Assembly (NCBI RefSeq): GCF_011068285.1
Contig: NZ_CP049616.1
Span: 4,484,001 to 4,548,000, forward strand
Source of the DNA: Flagellimonas oceani
GTDB taxonomy: Bacteria; Bacteroidota; Bacteroidia; Flavobacteriales; Flavobacteriaceae
Direction: 5' to 3'
Length of the DNA stretch: 64,000 nt
Every line of letters begins with the position of its first letter. The stretch's first letter is position 1. The notes below the pieces were generated by a model. That model was given only the letters and a program-made list of their open reading frames with translations, made no database searches and was not told where the DNA came from. The position numbers and the translations under genes were made by a program. Below are positions 35,648-44,134 of the stretch, piece after piece.

Positions 35648-38299
35648 GTGAAAAACGCAGCACTGGTTTTCCTGACCCTATTCTTTATTTTTTCATCTCA
35701 AGCACAAGATTCCACTCAAGTCATCATCAAAAAAAAATATACGACCCAAGGATTGGGTGAATACGCAGCTCCAACCATCAATGGCATTCTTGAAGATGAA
35801 GCCTGGAACCTTGTGGAGTGGGGAGGCGATTATATCGAATCGCAGCCCGATGAGAATACACCGCCCTCGTATCAAACCCAATTTAAGATATTGTACGATA
35901 GCAAGAACCTTTATATAGGTGTACGTTGTTTTGATGATGAGCCCGATAAGATTGTGAAAAGGCTTTCCCGCAGGGATGGTTTTGATGGGGATTGGGTGGA
36001 GTTCAATATAGATAGTTATTTTGATAAACGGACCGCTTTCTCCTTTACCATTACCGCAGCAGGGGTTAAAGGGGATGAGTTTATTTCCAACAATGGTAAC
36101 AATTGGGACCCGAGCTGGAACCCCATTTGGTACGCCAAGACTAATGTTGATGATGAGGGGTGGACGGCTGAGCTTCGCATCCCTTTGAGCCAGTTAAAAT
36201 TTGGGAATGCAGAAGAGCAGGTTTGGGGGCTCCAGTCCACACGCCGCTTTTTTAGGAGCGAGGAACGTTCCCTCTGGCAACGCAAACCTGTAGATCAGCC
36301 CGGATGGGTGAGCGAGTTTGGTGAGCTGCATGGTTTAAAGAATATTCAACCGCAAAAACAGTTGGAGATTCAACCCTATACCGTGGCCAAAACGGAAACC
36401 TACGAAGCCGAGGAAGGAAACCCTTTTAGGGATGGTAGCGAAAGCAATATTACGGCAGGGCTTGATGCCAAGATAGGAATCACCAATGACCTTACCTTGG
36501 ATTTGACCGTAAATCCGGATTTTGGTCAGGTAGATGCCGACCCCTCTGCCATTGCGCTGGATGGTTTCCAGATATTTTTTCAAGAGCGCCGTCCGTTTTT
36601 TGTGGAGAACAAGAACATTTTTGATTTTAGTGTTTCACAATCCGAGGCGGGCAACACCTTTGGGTCGGACAATGTTTTCTATTCCCGAAGAATAGGAAGA
36701 AGTCCCCAGGGGTATCCGGATACTGTTGATGGCGAGTTTGTGGATCAGCCCGATAATACCCCGATCATTGGTGCGGCCAAGTTTAGTGGCAAAACCAAGG
36801 ATGGATGGGCCATAGGCGTTCTCGAAAGTGTTACTGCACAGCGAACGGCTACCATAATAAATGAAGAAGGACAGACTCGGAAGGAAATGGTGGAACCGCT
36901 TACCAACTATTTTGTAGGGAGATTGCAGAAGGATTTCAATGAAAGAAATTCATACATCGGAGGGATTTTTACGGCCACGAACCGGGAACAGATCCCCGAA
37001 CAACTTAACTTCCTGCACGAAGCTGCTTATACGGGCGGACTTGATTTTAAGCATCAATGGGCCAACAGGGATTGGTATGTGGGAGGAAACCTGACCATGA
37101 GCCATGTTCGTGGCAGTGAGGATGCCATCACCAATACCCAACAATCCATTACACATTTGTTCGGTAGGGTAGATGCTGATCATGTTACCGTTGATACTAC
37201 ACGAACATCGCTGACAGGTACCGGCGGCAACGTCCAAATAGGTAAGATAGGCAACGGGCATTGGAAGTTTGAATCAGGCGCTACATGGCGTTCCCCTGAA
37301 TTGGAACTGAACGATATCGGGTTTCAGCGCCAAGCGGATGATGTGCGTCACTACACTTGGATAGGGTACCAAACCCTAAAACCTGACAGTACCTTTAGGC
37401 GGGTGGGAATCAATTATAACCACTGGACAGCATGGGATTTTCAGGGCAACCATAATTATTTGCAGTTCAATACCAACAGTTGGCAAAACTGGAAAAATAA
37501 TTATCAATCTAACATAGGGTTCAATATAGCACCGATTGAATATTCCAACTTTGCCCTACGGGGCGGCCCTAGGTTAAGGCAATCGCCATGGGCAAGTTTT
37601 TGGAACAACATCAGCACGGATTACCGGAAAAAATTACGCTTTTCTTTCTATCACCAAGGTAGAAAGGCGTTGGATAATTCAGTCAAAAACTATTATCTAG
37701 AGGGAGGGTTTGTGTACCAACCGATAAATGCCTTACGGGTTTCCGTGTTTCCTTCTTTGGACATCAATCATGATAAACTACAGTTCATTGATAATTTTGA
37801 TGATGTAAATGGTTCACCAAGGTATTTGAATGGAAAAATAGACCAGCATACGTTGAGCATGTCCGTTCGGCTTAACTATACCATCAACCCCAATTTGACC
37901 ATTCAGTATTGGGGGCAACCATTTATTTCCCGTGGACGCTATTCCAATTTTAAGCATATTACCGACCCTGTTGCCAAGGTTTTTGAGGATAGATTTGTAC
38001 AATACACTTCGGAACAAACGAGTTTATCCGATGGCACTTATGCTATTGATGAGGACTTGGACGGTGTTACGGATTTTAGTTTTGATAATCCTGATTTTTC
38101 CTTTGTGCAGTTTCGTTCCAATTTGGTGATTCGATGGGAGTACATCCCGGGTTCGGAAATATTCTTGGTGTGGTCGCAAGATGTGTCACGAAGCGGTGAC
38201 CCTACCAATGGACTGTTGTCCAGTTTGGGGGATAATATTTTTGGACAAAAGCCACAAAACATCTTTTTGTTGAAGGCTACGTATCGGTTTGTGCTATGA
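35648..38299 (+). CDS. DUF5916 outer-membrane protein with CBM9-like N-terminal domain
   Basis: 883 residues from a GTG at 35648, which places the signal peptide KNAALVFLTLFFIFSSQAQ at the very start; an ATG at 35582 would add 22 residues that spoil it. The N-terminal domain (about 30-215) resembles family 9 carbohydrate-binding modules (INGILEDEAWN, FKILYDSKNLYIGVRCFD). The remainder is DUF5916 with DFGQVDADPSAIALDGFQIF and FQERRPFFVE, then many alternating strands that suggest a large barrel, ending TYRFVL. Function unknown; such proteins are common in Bacteroidota. No TonB box or SusD partner is adjacent. Confidence 0.85.
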   Translation: MKNAALVFLTLFFIFSSQAQDSTQVIIKKKYTTQGLGEYAAPTINGILEDEAWNLVEWGGDYIESQPDENTPPSYQTQFKILYDSKNLYIGVRCFDDEPDKIVKRLSRRDGFDGDWVEFNIDSYFDKRTAFSFTITAAGVKGDEFISNNGNNWDPSWNPIWYAKTNVDDEGWTAELRIPLSQLKFGNAEEQVWGLQSTRRFFRSEERSLWQRKPVDQPGWVSEFGELHGLKNIQPQKQLEIQPYTVAKTETYEAEEGNPFRDGSESNITAGLDAKIGITNDLTLDLTVNPDFGQVDADPSAIALDGFQIFFQERRPFFVENKNIFDFSVSQSEAGNTFGSDNVFYSRRIGRSPQGYPDTVDGEFVDQPDNTPIIGAAKFSGKTKDGWAIGVLESVTAQRTATIINEEGQTRKEMVEPLTNYFVGRLQKDFNERNSYIGGIFTATNREQIPEQLNFLHEAAYTGGLDFKHQWANRDWYVGGNLTMSHVRGSEDAITNTQQSITHLFGRVDADHVTVDTTRTSLTGTGGNVQIGKIGNGHWKFESGATWRSPELELNDIGFQRQADDVRHYTWIGYQTLKPDSTFRRVGINYNHWTAWDFQGNHNYLQFNTNSWQNWKNNYQSNIGFNIAPIEYSNFALRGGPRLRQSPWASFWNNISTDYRKKLRFSFYHQGRKALDNSVKNYYLEGGFVYQPINALRVSVFPSLDINHDKLQFIDNFDDVNGSPRYLNGKIDQHTLSMSVRLNYTINPNLTIQYWGQPFISRGRYSNFKHITDPVAKVFEDRFVQYTSEQTSLSDGTYAIDEDLDGVTDFSFDNPDFSFVQFRSNLVIRWEYIPGSEIFLVWSQDVSRSGDPTNGLLSSLGDNIFGQKPQNIFLLKATYRFVL

Positions 38300-38372
38300 T
38301 AAAAATATGAAGTAGTAAAAATACTACATCCTCAAGTTGTTCGTTTTGACAATAACATTTAAAACAAACTTC

Positions 38373-38858
38373 ATGAAAAAGAATCTTTTTACACTTTTAT
38401 TGGCAGCTATCCTTTTTGCATCTTGCTCTTCTGATGATGGGGGTGGTTCGGACAATGGTTCCATTGTTGGTACTTGGGATATTGTGGAATTAAATTTTGG
38501 AGAATCGGTTGATTGGGATGGTGATGGAACCTCATCCGATAATTTACTGGATGAAATAGAATGTTTTGCAGGTACGGTAACCTTTACTGCTGAAGGAGAA
38601 TATTCATCTGCAACTACCGAAATCAATTTTGAAGCTACCGAAACGGAGTTTACAATAACTTGCGGTGGCCCCGTTACTGCATCAGGAACTTATAGCATTG
38701 ATGGAAATACATTGACCGCCACTGATGCTGAAGATGGTGGAACAGGGGAATCTACATATAGTATCTCTGGAGACACAGTTACTTTTGTCGGCCCCGTGCA
38801 GATTGTTGATGTGGAAGCTGTTGACGGCGAAGCAACAGTTGTATTAGTTAGGAGGTAG
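38373..38858 (+). CDS. Lipocalin-like surface lipoprotein
   Basis: 161 residues from the ATG at 38373. Signal peptide with lipobox LFASC (Cys18), then SSDDGGGSD, an S-D-D pattern like the export signal that sends flavobacterial lipoproteins to the cell surface. The mature part starts IVGTWDIVELNF, typical of the Bacteroidota lipocalin-like family, and consists of beta strands with two later cysteines in IECFAG and ITCGGP that may pair. It is very acidic (DWDGDGTSSD). Ligand unknown. It lies downstream of the DUF5916 gene by 73 bp and converges on the HisC-like gene. Confidence 0.78.
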   Translation: MKKNLFTLLLAAILFASCSSDDGGGSDNGSIVGTWDIVELNFGESVDWDGDGTSSDNLLDEIECFAGTVTFTAEGEYSSATTEINFEATETEFTITCGGPVTASGTYSIDGNTLTATDAEDGGTGESTYSISGDTVTFVGPVQIVDVEAVDGEATVVLVRR

Positions 38859-38877
38859 TTAAGAAAACAACAACATT

Positions 38878-38910
38878 CATTAAGGCATTACTTGCTGTAA
38901 TGCCTTAATG
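38878..38910. terminator. 14-bp perfect hairpin covering the end of the hisC-like gene
   Basis: CATTAAGGCATTAC-TTGCT-GTAATGCCTTAATG is a perfect 14-bp stem that includes the stop and last ten codons of the convergent aminotransferase gene. No clear U-tract follows on either strand, so it may act as a two-way barrier or RNA-end stabiliser rather than a classic terminator. Confidence 0.5.
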
Positions 38911-39977
38911 AGTGCTTCGTTTGCCTCTTTATCCCCAATCGTAATCCTCACTTTTCCAGGAGCGCCAAATTGCGAAACCGGTCGAACCATAATACCCTGT
39001 TCCATCATTTTGTCCGTGAATTCCATTTCGGGCAATGGTGGGTCAATAATAAAAAAGTTGGCTTGGCTCGGCCAATATTTGATGCCGAGTTCATCAAAAG
39101 CCTTGGCGATAAAAGTTCTGCCTTCCAATACGGTTTTCACGGTTTCGGCAATAAACTCGGTGTCGTTTAATGCCCCAATGGCAGCTTCAATGGATGTCAA
39201 CGGTAGTAAAAACGGTTTGTGGATCAAGCGTACATAATTGGCAATGGTTGCCGTGGTATACCCATATCCGATGCGTTGCCCGGCCAATCCGTAGGTTTTT
39301 GAAAAACTGTTCAGTCCAACCACATTGTGCCCTGCCAAGACGTAAGGCAGTGCAGTAACATAATCTTCTGCATCCGCAAAGTGGCGGTAGACCTCATCAA
39401 AAACCACCACAATGTTTTTGGGAACACGTGCCATAAATTCGTCCATTACGGATTTAGGAATATAGGTGCCCGTAGGATTGTTGGGACTGGTCAAGAAAAT
39501 GATTTTGGTCTTCTCCGTAATCGCGTTCAAGATGCCTTCCATATCCAAATGGTAGTTGGGAGCCAATAACGGAATGTCCACTTGGTTGGCACCATACCAT
39601 CTCGAAAAAACGGAGTAGGGCAGAAAACAGGGGTTGGAAAAAATAACCTCGTCCCCTTCGTTGATGAAGGCCCGAAGCAGTATATCGATGACCTCAGAAC
39701 CACTATTCCCGCACAAAAACTGGTCGGCGCTCAACTGGCCATCAAAATCTTGTACCAAGGCTTCACGTAAACGGATATCGGTCTGGTCGGGGTAGATGTC
39801 AATCTTGTCCAAAGCTGCTTTCATGGCCGCAACCGCCTTTGGCGATGCACCCAACGGATTCTCGTTGGAGGATAGTTTGTATATTTTTTTATGTGATGGT
39901 GGAATGTTTTTTCCACCTTTATATACTTCTTTCGGCACCAGATGTGGTTTGAAAATGGATTTTATGTCTTCTTGCAT
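38880..39977 (-). CDS. hisC: HisC-type aminotransferase (histidinol-phosphate/aromatic)
   Basis: 365 residues, class I/II fold PLP aminotransferase of the HisC clade. NENPLGASPKAV lies near the N-terminus, NPTGTYIP and VVFDEVYRHFA bind the cofactor, and the PLP Lys is in NSFSKTYGLAGQRIGYGY. FLCGNSGSEVIDIL supplies the phosphate site. It is not in a histidine operon, and it lies near the tyrosine-degradation cluster, so transamination of tyrosine or phenylalanine is a reasonable alternative to histidine synthesis. The family label is firm, the substrate is not. Confidence 0.8.
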   Translation of the reverse strand: MQEDIKSIFKPHLVPKEVYKGGKNIPPSHKKIYKLSSNENPLGASPKAVAAMKAALDKIDIYPDQTDIRLREALVQDFDGQLSADQFLCGNSGSEVIDILLRAFINEGDEVIFSNPCFLPYSVFSRWYGANQVDIPLLAPNYHLDMEGILNAITEKTKIIFLTSPNNPTGTYIPKSVMDEFMARVPKNIVVVFDEVYRHFADAEDYVTALPYVLAGHNVVGLNSFSKTYGLAGQRIGYGYTTATIANYVRLIHKPFLLPLTSIEAAIGALNDTEFIAETVKTVLEGRTFIAKAFDELGIKYWPSQANFFIIDPPLPEMEFTDKMMEQGIMVRPVSQFGAPGKVRITIGDKEANEALIKALQQVMP

Positions 39978-39991
39978 TTTTTAATTTGACT

Positions 39992-40288
39992 TCAAGTCAA
40001 GATTTTTATTAAATCTCTTCCTCCATATAAAATTCGGATAATACGTACATATCCACCCATCTTACGATAGAATATTACGTGTGATTTATACGGGAAACTG
40101 AACAGTTCATCCTTGATTTCTTTTCTTTCTATTCCGATATTGGGATTTTTGGCAATCACATCAAAGTGAGCGCTCATACCAATTAAATATGTAATTGCTT
40201 GAGAAGTGCCGAATTTGTATTCGCCATACTCAAAAATATGCTCAATGTCATTGTCAGCTTCTTGCGATAGGACATAGCCTTTTGTCAT
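39992..40288 (-). CDS. parE: RelE/ParE-family toxin
   Basis: 98 residues. The RelE/ParE fold is indicated by YVLSQEADNDIEHIFEYGEYKFG at the start, then IAKNPNIGIERKEI, FPYKSHVIFYRK and VRIIRILYGGRDLIKIL at the C-terminus, which matches ParE toxins (YxV/IFYR and V-L-H/Y-GRD patterns). ParE toxins poison gyrase, RelE toxins cut mRNA at the ribosome; ParE is favoured by the ParD partner. The ATG overlaps the antitoxin stop (ATGA, 40285-40288), the usual coupling of such pairs. Confidence 0.88.
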   Translation of the reverse strand: MTKGYVLSQEADNDIEHIFEYGEYKFGTSQAITYLIGMSAHFDVIAKNPNIGIERKEIKDELFSFPYKSHVIFYRKMGGYVRIIRILYGGRDLIKILT

Positions 40289-40509
40289 CCACTTTTCTTT
40301 GACTCGATAATATCCTGTACTGTCCTAGCACTATCGGGGCTGTTCCATCCTTTTTCTATTTCAGTTCTAAGGTCATCGATTACCTTGTTCCTGTATATTT
40401 TGTGAAGGCGTAGCGCATCACGGATAACCTCGCTATTGTTCTGGTATTCCCCAGAAGCAACTTGTTCGGTAATATATTCCTCCTGTTTTTTTGTAAAACT
40501 GATGTTCAT
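40285..40509 (-). CDS. parD: ParD-like antitoxin
   Basis: 74 residues from the ATG at 40509; a TTG at 40530 is less likely. MNISFTKKQEEYITEQVASGEYQNNSEVIRDALRL has the ribbon-helix-helix of ParD (beta strand with ISFT, then the S-G-x-Y-x-N-x-SEVIRDALR signature). The C-terminal half EIEKGWNSPDSARTVQDIIESKK is the flexible toxin-neutralising part. It binds DNA as a dimer and represses its own promoter; the palindrome at 40541-40569 lies 32 bp upstream of the start. Confidence 0.88.
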   Translation of the reverse strand: MNISFTKKQEEYITEQVASGEYQNNSEVIRDALRLHKIYRNKVIDDLRTEIEKGWNSPDSARTVQDIIESKKSG

Positions 40510-40540
40510 CAAAGATTTATTTTTATTCAAAAATAAAAAA

Positions 40541-40569
40541 TATGTCCATATTTAGCAAAAATGGACATA
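40541..40569. promoter_or_regulatory. Candidate ParD operator
   Basis: TATGTCCAT (40541-40549) and ATGGACATA (40561-40569) form a perfect 9-bp inverted repeat with an 11-bp spacer, centres 20 bp apart (about two helical turns). It lies between the flavin-reductase stop and the parD start, where an autoregulated promoter is expected. Confidence 0.6.
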
Positions 40570-40575
40570 GGTAAT

Positions 40576-41445
40576 CTATAAACTCTCCGAAAACAACAAA
40601 TACGCCATTGCCTTTTCCGTATCACCCTCTTCCAATAACGCTTTGGCCAAGGTATGCAGTTCCGTTTTGGATTTATTTTTAACTCCATCAACCTCAATAA
40701 CAGTTTTAATTGCTTCGGTAGTGGGCAATTGTTCCAAATTCCCCAATCGGCCCAAATTGTTGCCTGTGAGCACATCGCTTTCGCGAATTCCTTTCGGCAG
40801 TGCGTCCACCCCAATACCGTGGGTACGGATAGGCTTCGGAATCTCAAATAAGGACTCTTTTATGGCTCGGATGTACCAATTGCCTCCCATACGGCCCACC
40901 AAATCCAATTTTTCGGTGTCCAGCACATCGTCCGTTAAGTATTCATCATTGATGTGAATCATATCCACTTGGGCAATGATCAAGTTTCCTGCTCCCGGGG
41001 ATTGTGCCAATTCAACAACCTCCAAAACCGTGCATTCGAAGGATACTGGAGCCTCGCCCACGCGTGGTGGTTTTACCTTTACGCTCGGTATTTCCGTAAA
41101 GCCCGCTTTCACGAATTCGTTGACCCCTTTATCGTAAGCCGTGCTGGAGAGCGACATCTGCTCCGCCATTTTGTGGTTCACCACATTGATGACCACTTCC
41201 GGCACTTCCACCACATTTTGATGCGTATGTTTCAAAGAATTGTCCCTGCCGCTTCGCGTTGGGGAAAACACCATCACGGGCGGATTGGAACTGAAGACAT
41301 TAAAAAAACTGTACGGGCTCAAATTTACCTTGCCCTCGGCATCCACGGTGCTTGCAAAGCAAATCGGCCTTGGAGCCACCGCAGTGGACAAAATGGTATA
41401 CAGTTCGGGTTGCGGTATTGTGGTTGGATCTATGGTTTTGATCAT
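40576..41445 (-). CDS. Flavin-reductase-like FMN-binding protein
   Basis: 289 residues from the ATG at 41445 (MIKTIDPTTIPQPELY); an ATG at 41463 is also possible. The N-terminal 200 residues form the split-barrel flavin-binding domain: AVAPRPICFASTVDAEGKVNLSPYSFFNVFSSNPP, then FSPTRSGRDNSLKHT, VINVV and GEAPVSFECTV. A helical C-terminus of about 85 residues follows. Relatives include DIM6/NTAB-type flavin reductases. It lies directly downstream of fahA, separated by a repeat element, so it probably belongs with tyrosine catabolism; its actual reaction is unknown. Confidence 0.82.
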   Translation of the reverse strand: MIKTIDPTTIPQPELYTILSTAVAPRPICFASTVDAEGKVNLSPYSFFNVFSSNPPVMVFSPTRSGRDNSLKHTHQNVVEVPEVVINVVNHKMAEQMSLSSTAYDKGVNEFVKAGFTEIPSVKVKPPRVGEAPVSFECTVLEVVELAQSPGAGNLIIAQVDMIHINDEYLTDDVLDTEKLDLVGRMGGNWYIRAIKESLFEIPKPIRTHGIGVDALPKGIRESDVLTGNNLGRLGNLEQLPTTEAIKTVIEVDGVKNKSKTELHTLAKALLEEGDTEKAMAYLLFSESL

Positions 41446-41498
41446 ATTTTGGTTTTTTATCATTTCCACAAAGGTGGGAATCTCTAGTGGGTTTCCTA

Positions 41499-41593
41499 TG
41501 TCATTCCCGTGAAAGAATCCATTTAAATTTTAAATCTGGGTGACTGAGCGGAGTCGAAGCCACCATTCAGTAGCTCCATTTCGCTCAGCCACC
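41499..41593. repeat. Intergenic repeat element with constant-loop hairpin, copy 2
   Basis: The element starts TGTCATTCC (41499-41507), like the one at 42832. GGTGACTGAGCGGAGTCGAAG (41539-41559), followed by CCACC to 41564, forms a hairpin with stem GGTG-x-CT/AG-x-CACC around the loop GAGCGGAGTCGA. An inverted partial copy, CGCTCAGCCACC (41582-41593), pairs with GGTGACTGAGCG with one mismatch. It ends 4 bp before the 3' end of fahA and so may also stop fahA transcription. Confidence 0.6.
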
Positions 41594-41597
41594 AAAA

Positions 41598-42818
41598 TTA
41601 TTTGGCAGGCAACACTTTAGTGGTCACTTCGCCAAATCCGACCCTAATATCGCCATTTTGAGCGTAACCTCGCATCGTCACCGTATCGCCATCTTCAATA
41701 AATTTTCGTTCGCTTCCATCATTTAGTTTGATGGGTTTTGTACCGCCCCAGGACAGTTCCAACATAGAACCAAAACTGTTTTCTTCCTTCCCTGAAATGG
41801 TTCCGGAAGCCATCATATCCCCAATGTTGATGTTGCAGCCATTTACCGTATGGTGCGCCAATTGCTGGGCCATATTCCAGTACATATGTTTAAAGTTGCT
41901 CAGGCAAACGGTGGTTTCCTCACCTTTTTCTGGTTGGATACCGACTTCTAGATTGATGTCATAATTCTTGTTGCCCTCAAATTGCAAATACGGCAATACT
42001 TCGGGTTCTTGTTTGGGTCCTGCCAGTTTGAAAGATTCCAAAGCTTCCAAAGTAACTACCCACGGAGATATAGAAGATGCGAAATTCTTGGCCAAAAACG
42101 GGCCAAGCGGCACATACTCCCATTTTTGGGTATCCCGAGCCGACCAATCGTTGAACAATACCAGCCCGAAGATATAATCCTCGGCATTCTTGGTGGAAAC
42201 GGATTCGCCCAATGTCGTCTCTTTTCCGCAAATGAATCCCATTTCCAATTCAAAATCCAAACGTCGCGTAGGACCAAAAACGGGAGCCTCTGCGTCGTTG
42301 GGTTTTGTTTGACCTTTTGGACGATGAATGGGTTGTCCGCTCACGATAATGGAACTTGCCCTGCCGTGGTAGCCCACTGGAATGTGTTTCCAATTGGGCA
42401 AAAGAGCATTTTCAGGGTCACGGAACATTTTACCCACATTGGTCGCGTGCTCTAAACTTGAATAAAAATCCGTGTAATCACCTATGGCAACGGGCATATG
42501 CATCTGGGCTTCGGATTGCTTCACGAAGAGCTCTGGCTTTCCGGCCAAAACTGACTCGTCATCCTTTAACCAATACTGAATCTTTTTGCGTACTCGTGTC
42601 GTGATTTCCTTCCCAAGGGAAATAAAGTCGTTCAAGGTGTCTTTTTCCAGTAGCGCCGTGTTAAAGTCGAACACATCCAGTTCCGCTACGGCGGCCAAAT
42701 CCAAAATATGTTCGCCAACGGCAACACCTACTCGCGGACTTCTATCCTTGGTGGAAAAAATCCCGAAGGGGATATTGTGAATCGAAAAATCTGAGTTTTC
42801 AGGTATATCTATAATCAT
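41598..42818 (-). CDS. fahA: Fumarylacetoacetase
   Basis: 406 residues; last enzyme of tyrosine breakdown, splitting fumarylacetoacetate into fumarate and acetoacetate. IPFGIFSTKDRSPRVGVAVGE is the N-terminal SH3-like domain. The catalytic barrel has DYTDFYSSLEHATNVG (Asp and His of the active site), GYHGRASSI, RLDFELEMGFICG (metal Glu residues), NDWSARDTQKWEYVPLGPF and MASGTISG. Together with hmgA and hppD upstream it forms the catabolic cluster; the gap to hmgA holds a repeat element. Confidence 0.96.
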   Translation of the reverse strand: MIIDIPENSDFSIHNIPFGIFSTKDRSPRVGVAVGEHILDLAAVAELDVFDFNTALLEKDTLNDFISLGKEITTRVRKKIQYWLKDDESVLAGKPELFVKQSEAQMHMPVAIGDYTDFYSSLEHATNVGKMFRDPENALLPNWKHIPVGYHGRASSIIVSGQPIHRPKGQTKPNDAEAPVFGPTRRLDFELEMGFICGKETTLGESVSTKNAEDYIFGLVLFNDWSARDTQKWEYVPLGPFLAKNFASSISPWVVTLEALESFKLAGPKQEPEVLPYLQFEGNKNYDINLEVGIQPEKGEETTVCLSNFKHMYWNMAQQLAHHTVNGCNINIGDMMASGTISGKEENSFGSMLELSWGGTKPIKLNDGSERKFIEDGDTVTMRGYAQNGDIRVGFGEVTTKVLPAK

Positions 42819-42831
42819 TGAATGGTATCTC

Positions 42832-42942
42832 TGTCATTCCTGCACTTCGGCTTTGCTCAGCATTAACTCCGGCAGGAATCTTTTTGAATTTTGAATTCCG
42901 TACGGGTACTGAGCGTAGTCGAAGTACCCGTACGGAATGACA
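42832..42942. repeat. 111-bp MITE-like element with 9-bp inverted ends and two hairpins
   Basis: TGTCATTCC (42832-42840) and GGAATGACA (42934-42942) are perfect terminal inverted repeats. Inside are ATTCCTGC/GCAGGAAT (42836-42843, 42872-42879), enclosing a degenerate inverted core, and a 16-bp perfect stem ATTCCGTACGGGTACT/AGTACCCGTACGGAAT (42895-42910, 42923-42938) around the loop GAGCGTAGTCGA. It fills nearly the whole fahA-hmgA gap. Confidence 0.7.
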
Positions 42943-42953
42943 ACTTTGTTGAC

Positions 42954-44111
42954 TTACTCCAACCACGATTTGTAATACTTGCCATCATCAATTTTGAGGG
43001 CATTCTCCGTAACCTGCAAGGGCTTGAATGTATCGATCATCACGGCCAACTCCTCTGTGCCCTTTTTTCCGATACTTGCCTCATAAGTACCAGGGTGCGG
43101 TCCGTGCGGAATCCCTGCTGGGTGCAATGAGATGTAACCTGGACCAATTCCCTTGCGGCTCATAAAATCACCATCCACGTAGTACAGTACTTCGTCCGAA
43201 TCAATATTGGAATGGTTGTACGGCGCTGGAATGGATTTTGGGTGATAATCATACAGTCTGGGGCAGAACGAGCAAACTACAAAAGCACCGGTCTCAAAGG
43301 TTTGGTGAACTGGAGGCGGTTGATGAATGCGTCCCGTAATCGGTTCAAAATTATGGATGGAAAATCCGTAAGGGAAGTTATAACCGTCCCAACCGACTAC
43401 ATCAAAAGGGTGCGAGGCATATACCAATTGGTGCAACATTCCCTGTTTTTTGATTTTCATCAAAAATTCTCCTTTTTCATCAAAAGTTTGAAGGTCTTGT
43501 GGCAATTTGTAGTCGCGCTCACAAAAAGGGGAGTGTTCCAAAAGTTGTCCGAACCAGTTTCGATAGCGTTTTGGGGTATAAATAGGATGAAAGGACTCGG
43601 CGTACAGAATACGGTTATCCTCCGTGTCAAATTCTATTTGATAAATCATCCCACGGGGAATGATGAGGTAATCGCCATATTCAAACGGAATGTTGCCCAA
43701 AAAGGTCTTCAAAGTTCCAGACCCTTTGTGGATAAAAAGCATTTCATCGGCATCGGCATTTTTATAAAAATAGTCCGTGACGGATTTTCTTGGTGCGGCC
43801 AAACCTACGTGAACGTCGTTGTTCACCAAAAGCGGTTCGCGCGATTCCAAAAAATCGTCTTTGGGGGCCACATCAAAACCAATGAACTTTCGGCTGGTGA
43901 TATTCTTTTCCACCGCAATTTTTGGACTCACGTCCAAGGCCTTTCCTATTTCCTTGACCTGCGTAGGTCGGTGAACGTGATAGGAAAGCGATGACATTCC
44001 ATCAAATCCGATGGTGCCGAAGAGCTGCTCGTAGTAGAGGCTTCCATCTGGCTTCTCGAATTGGGTATGCCGTTTTTGCGGAATTTTCCCGAGTTTATGA
44101 TAAATAGGCAT
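42954..44111 (-). CDS. hmgA: Homogentisate 1,2-dioxygenase
   Basis: 385 residues; iron-dependent ring opening of homogentisate to maleylacetoacetate. It is shorter than the E. coli/human-type enzyme (about 430-445) and belongs to the shorter cupin branch seen in Bacteroidota. Evidence: PIYHKLGKIPQKRHTQF at the start, HQPPPVHQTFETGAFVVCSF, a metal-binding stretch SLHPAGIPHGPHPGTYEASIG near the C-terminus and AVMIDTFKPLQ. Its place between hppD and fahA supports the call. It is read after hppD across a gap of 81 bp. Confidence 0.92.
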   Translation of the reverse strand: MPIYHKLGKIPQKRHTQFEKPDGSLYYEQLFGTIGFDGMSSLSYHVHRPTQVKEIGKALDVSPKIAVEKNITSRKFIGFDVAPKDDFLESREPLLVNNDVHVGLAAPRKSVTDYFYKNADADEMLFIHKGSGTLKTFLGNIPFEYGDYLIIPRGMIYQIEFDTEDNRILYAESFHPIYTPKRYRNWFGQLLEHSPFCERDYKLPQDLQTFDEKGEFLMKIKKQGMLHQLVYASHPFDVVGWDGYNFPYGFSIHNFEPITGRIHQPPPVHQTFETGAFVVCSFCPRLYDYHPKSIPAPYNHSNIDSDEVLYYVDGDFMSRKGIGPGYISLHPAGIPHGPHPGTYEASIGKKGTEELAVMIDTFKPLQVTENALKIDDGKYYKSWLE

Positions 44112-44134
44112 TTTTTCTCAGTTTTTGAGTTTAA

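Noticed and set aside
40527..40847. 106-codon minus-strand frame overlapping the flavin-reductase-like gene end
   Set aside because: Wrong frame of a supported gene, and it would cover the ParD operator; no homology signal seen.
43212..43994. 260-codon plus-strand frame opposite hmgA
   Set aside because: Antisense shadow of a well-supported dioxygenase gene.
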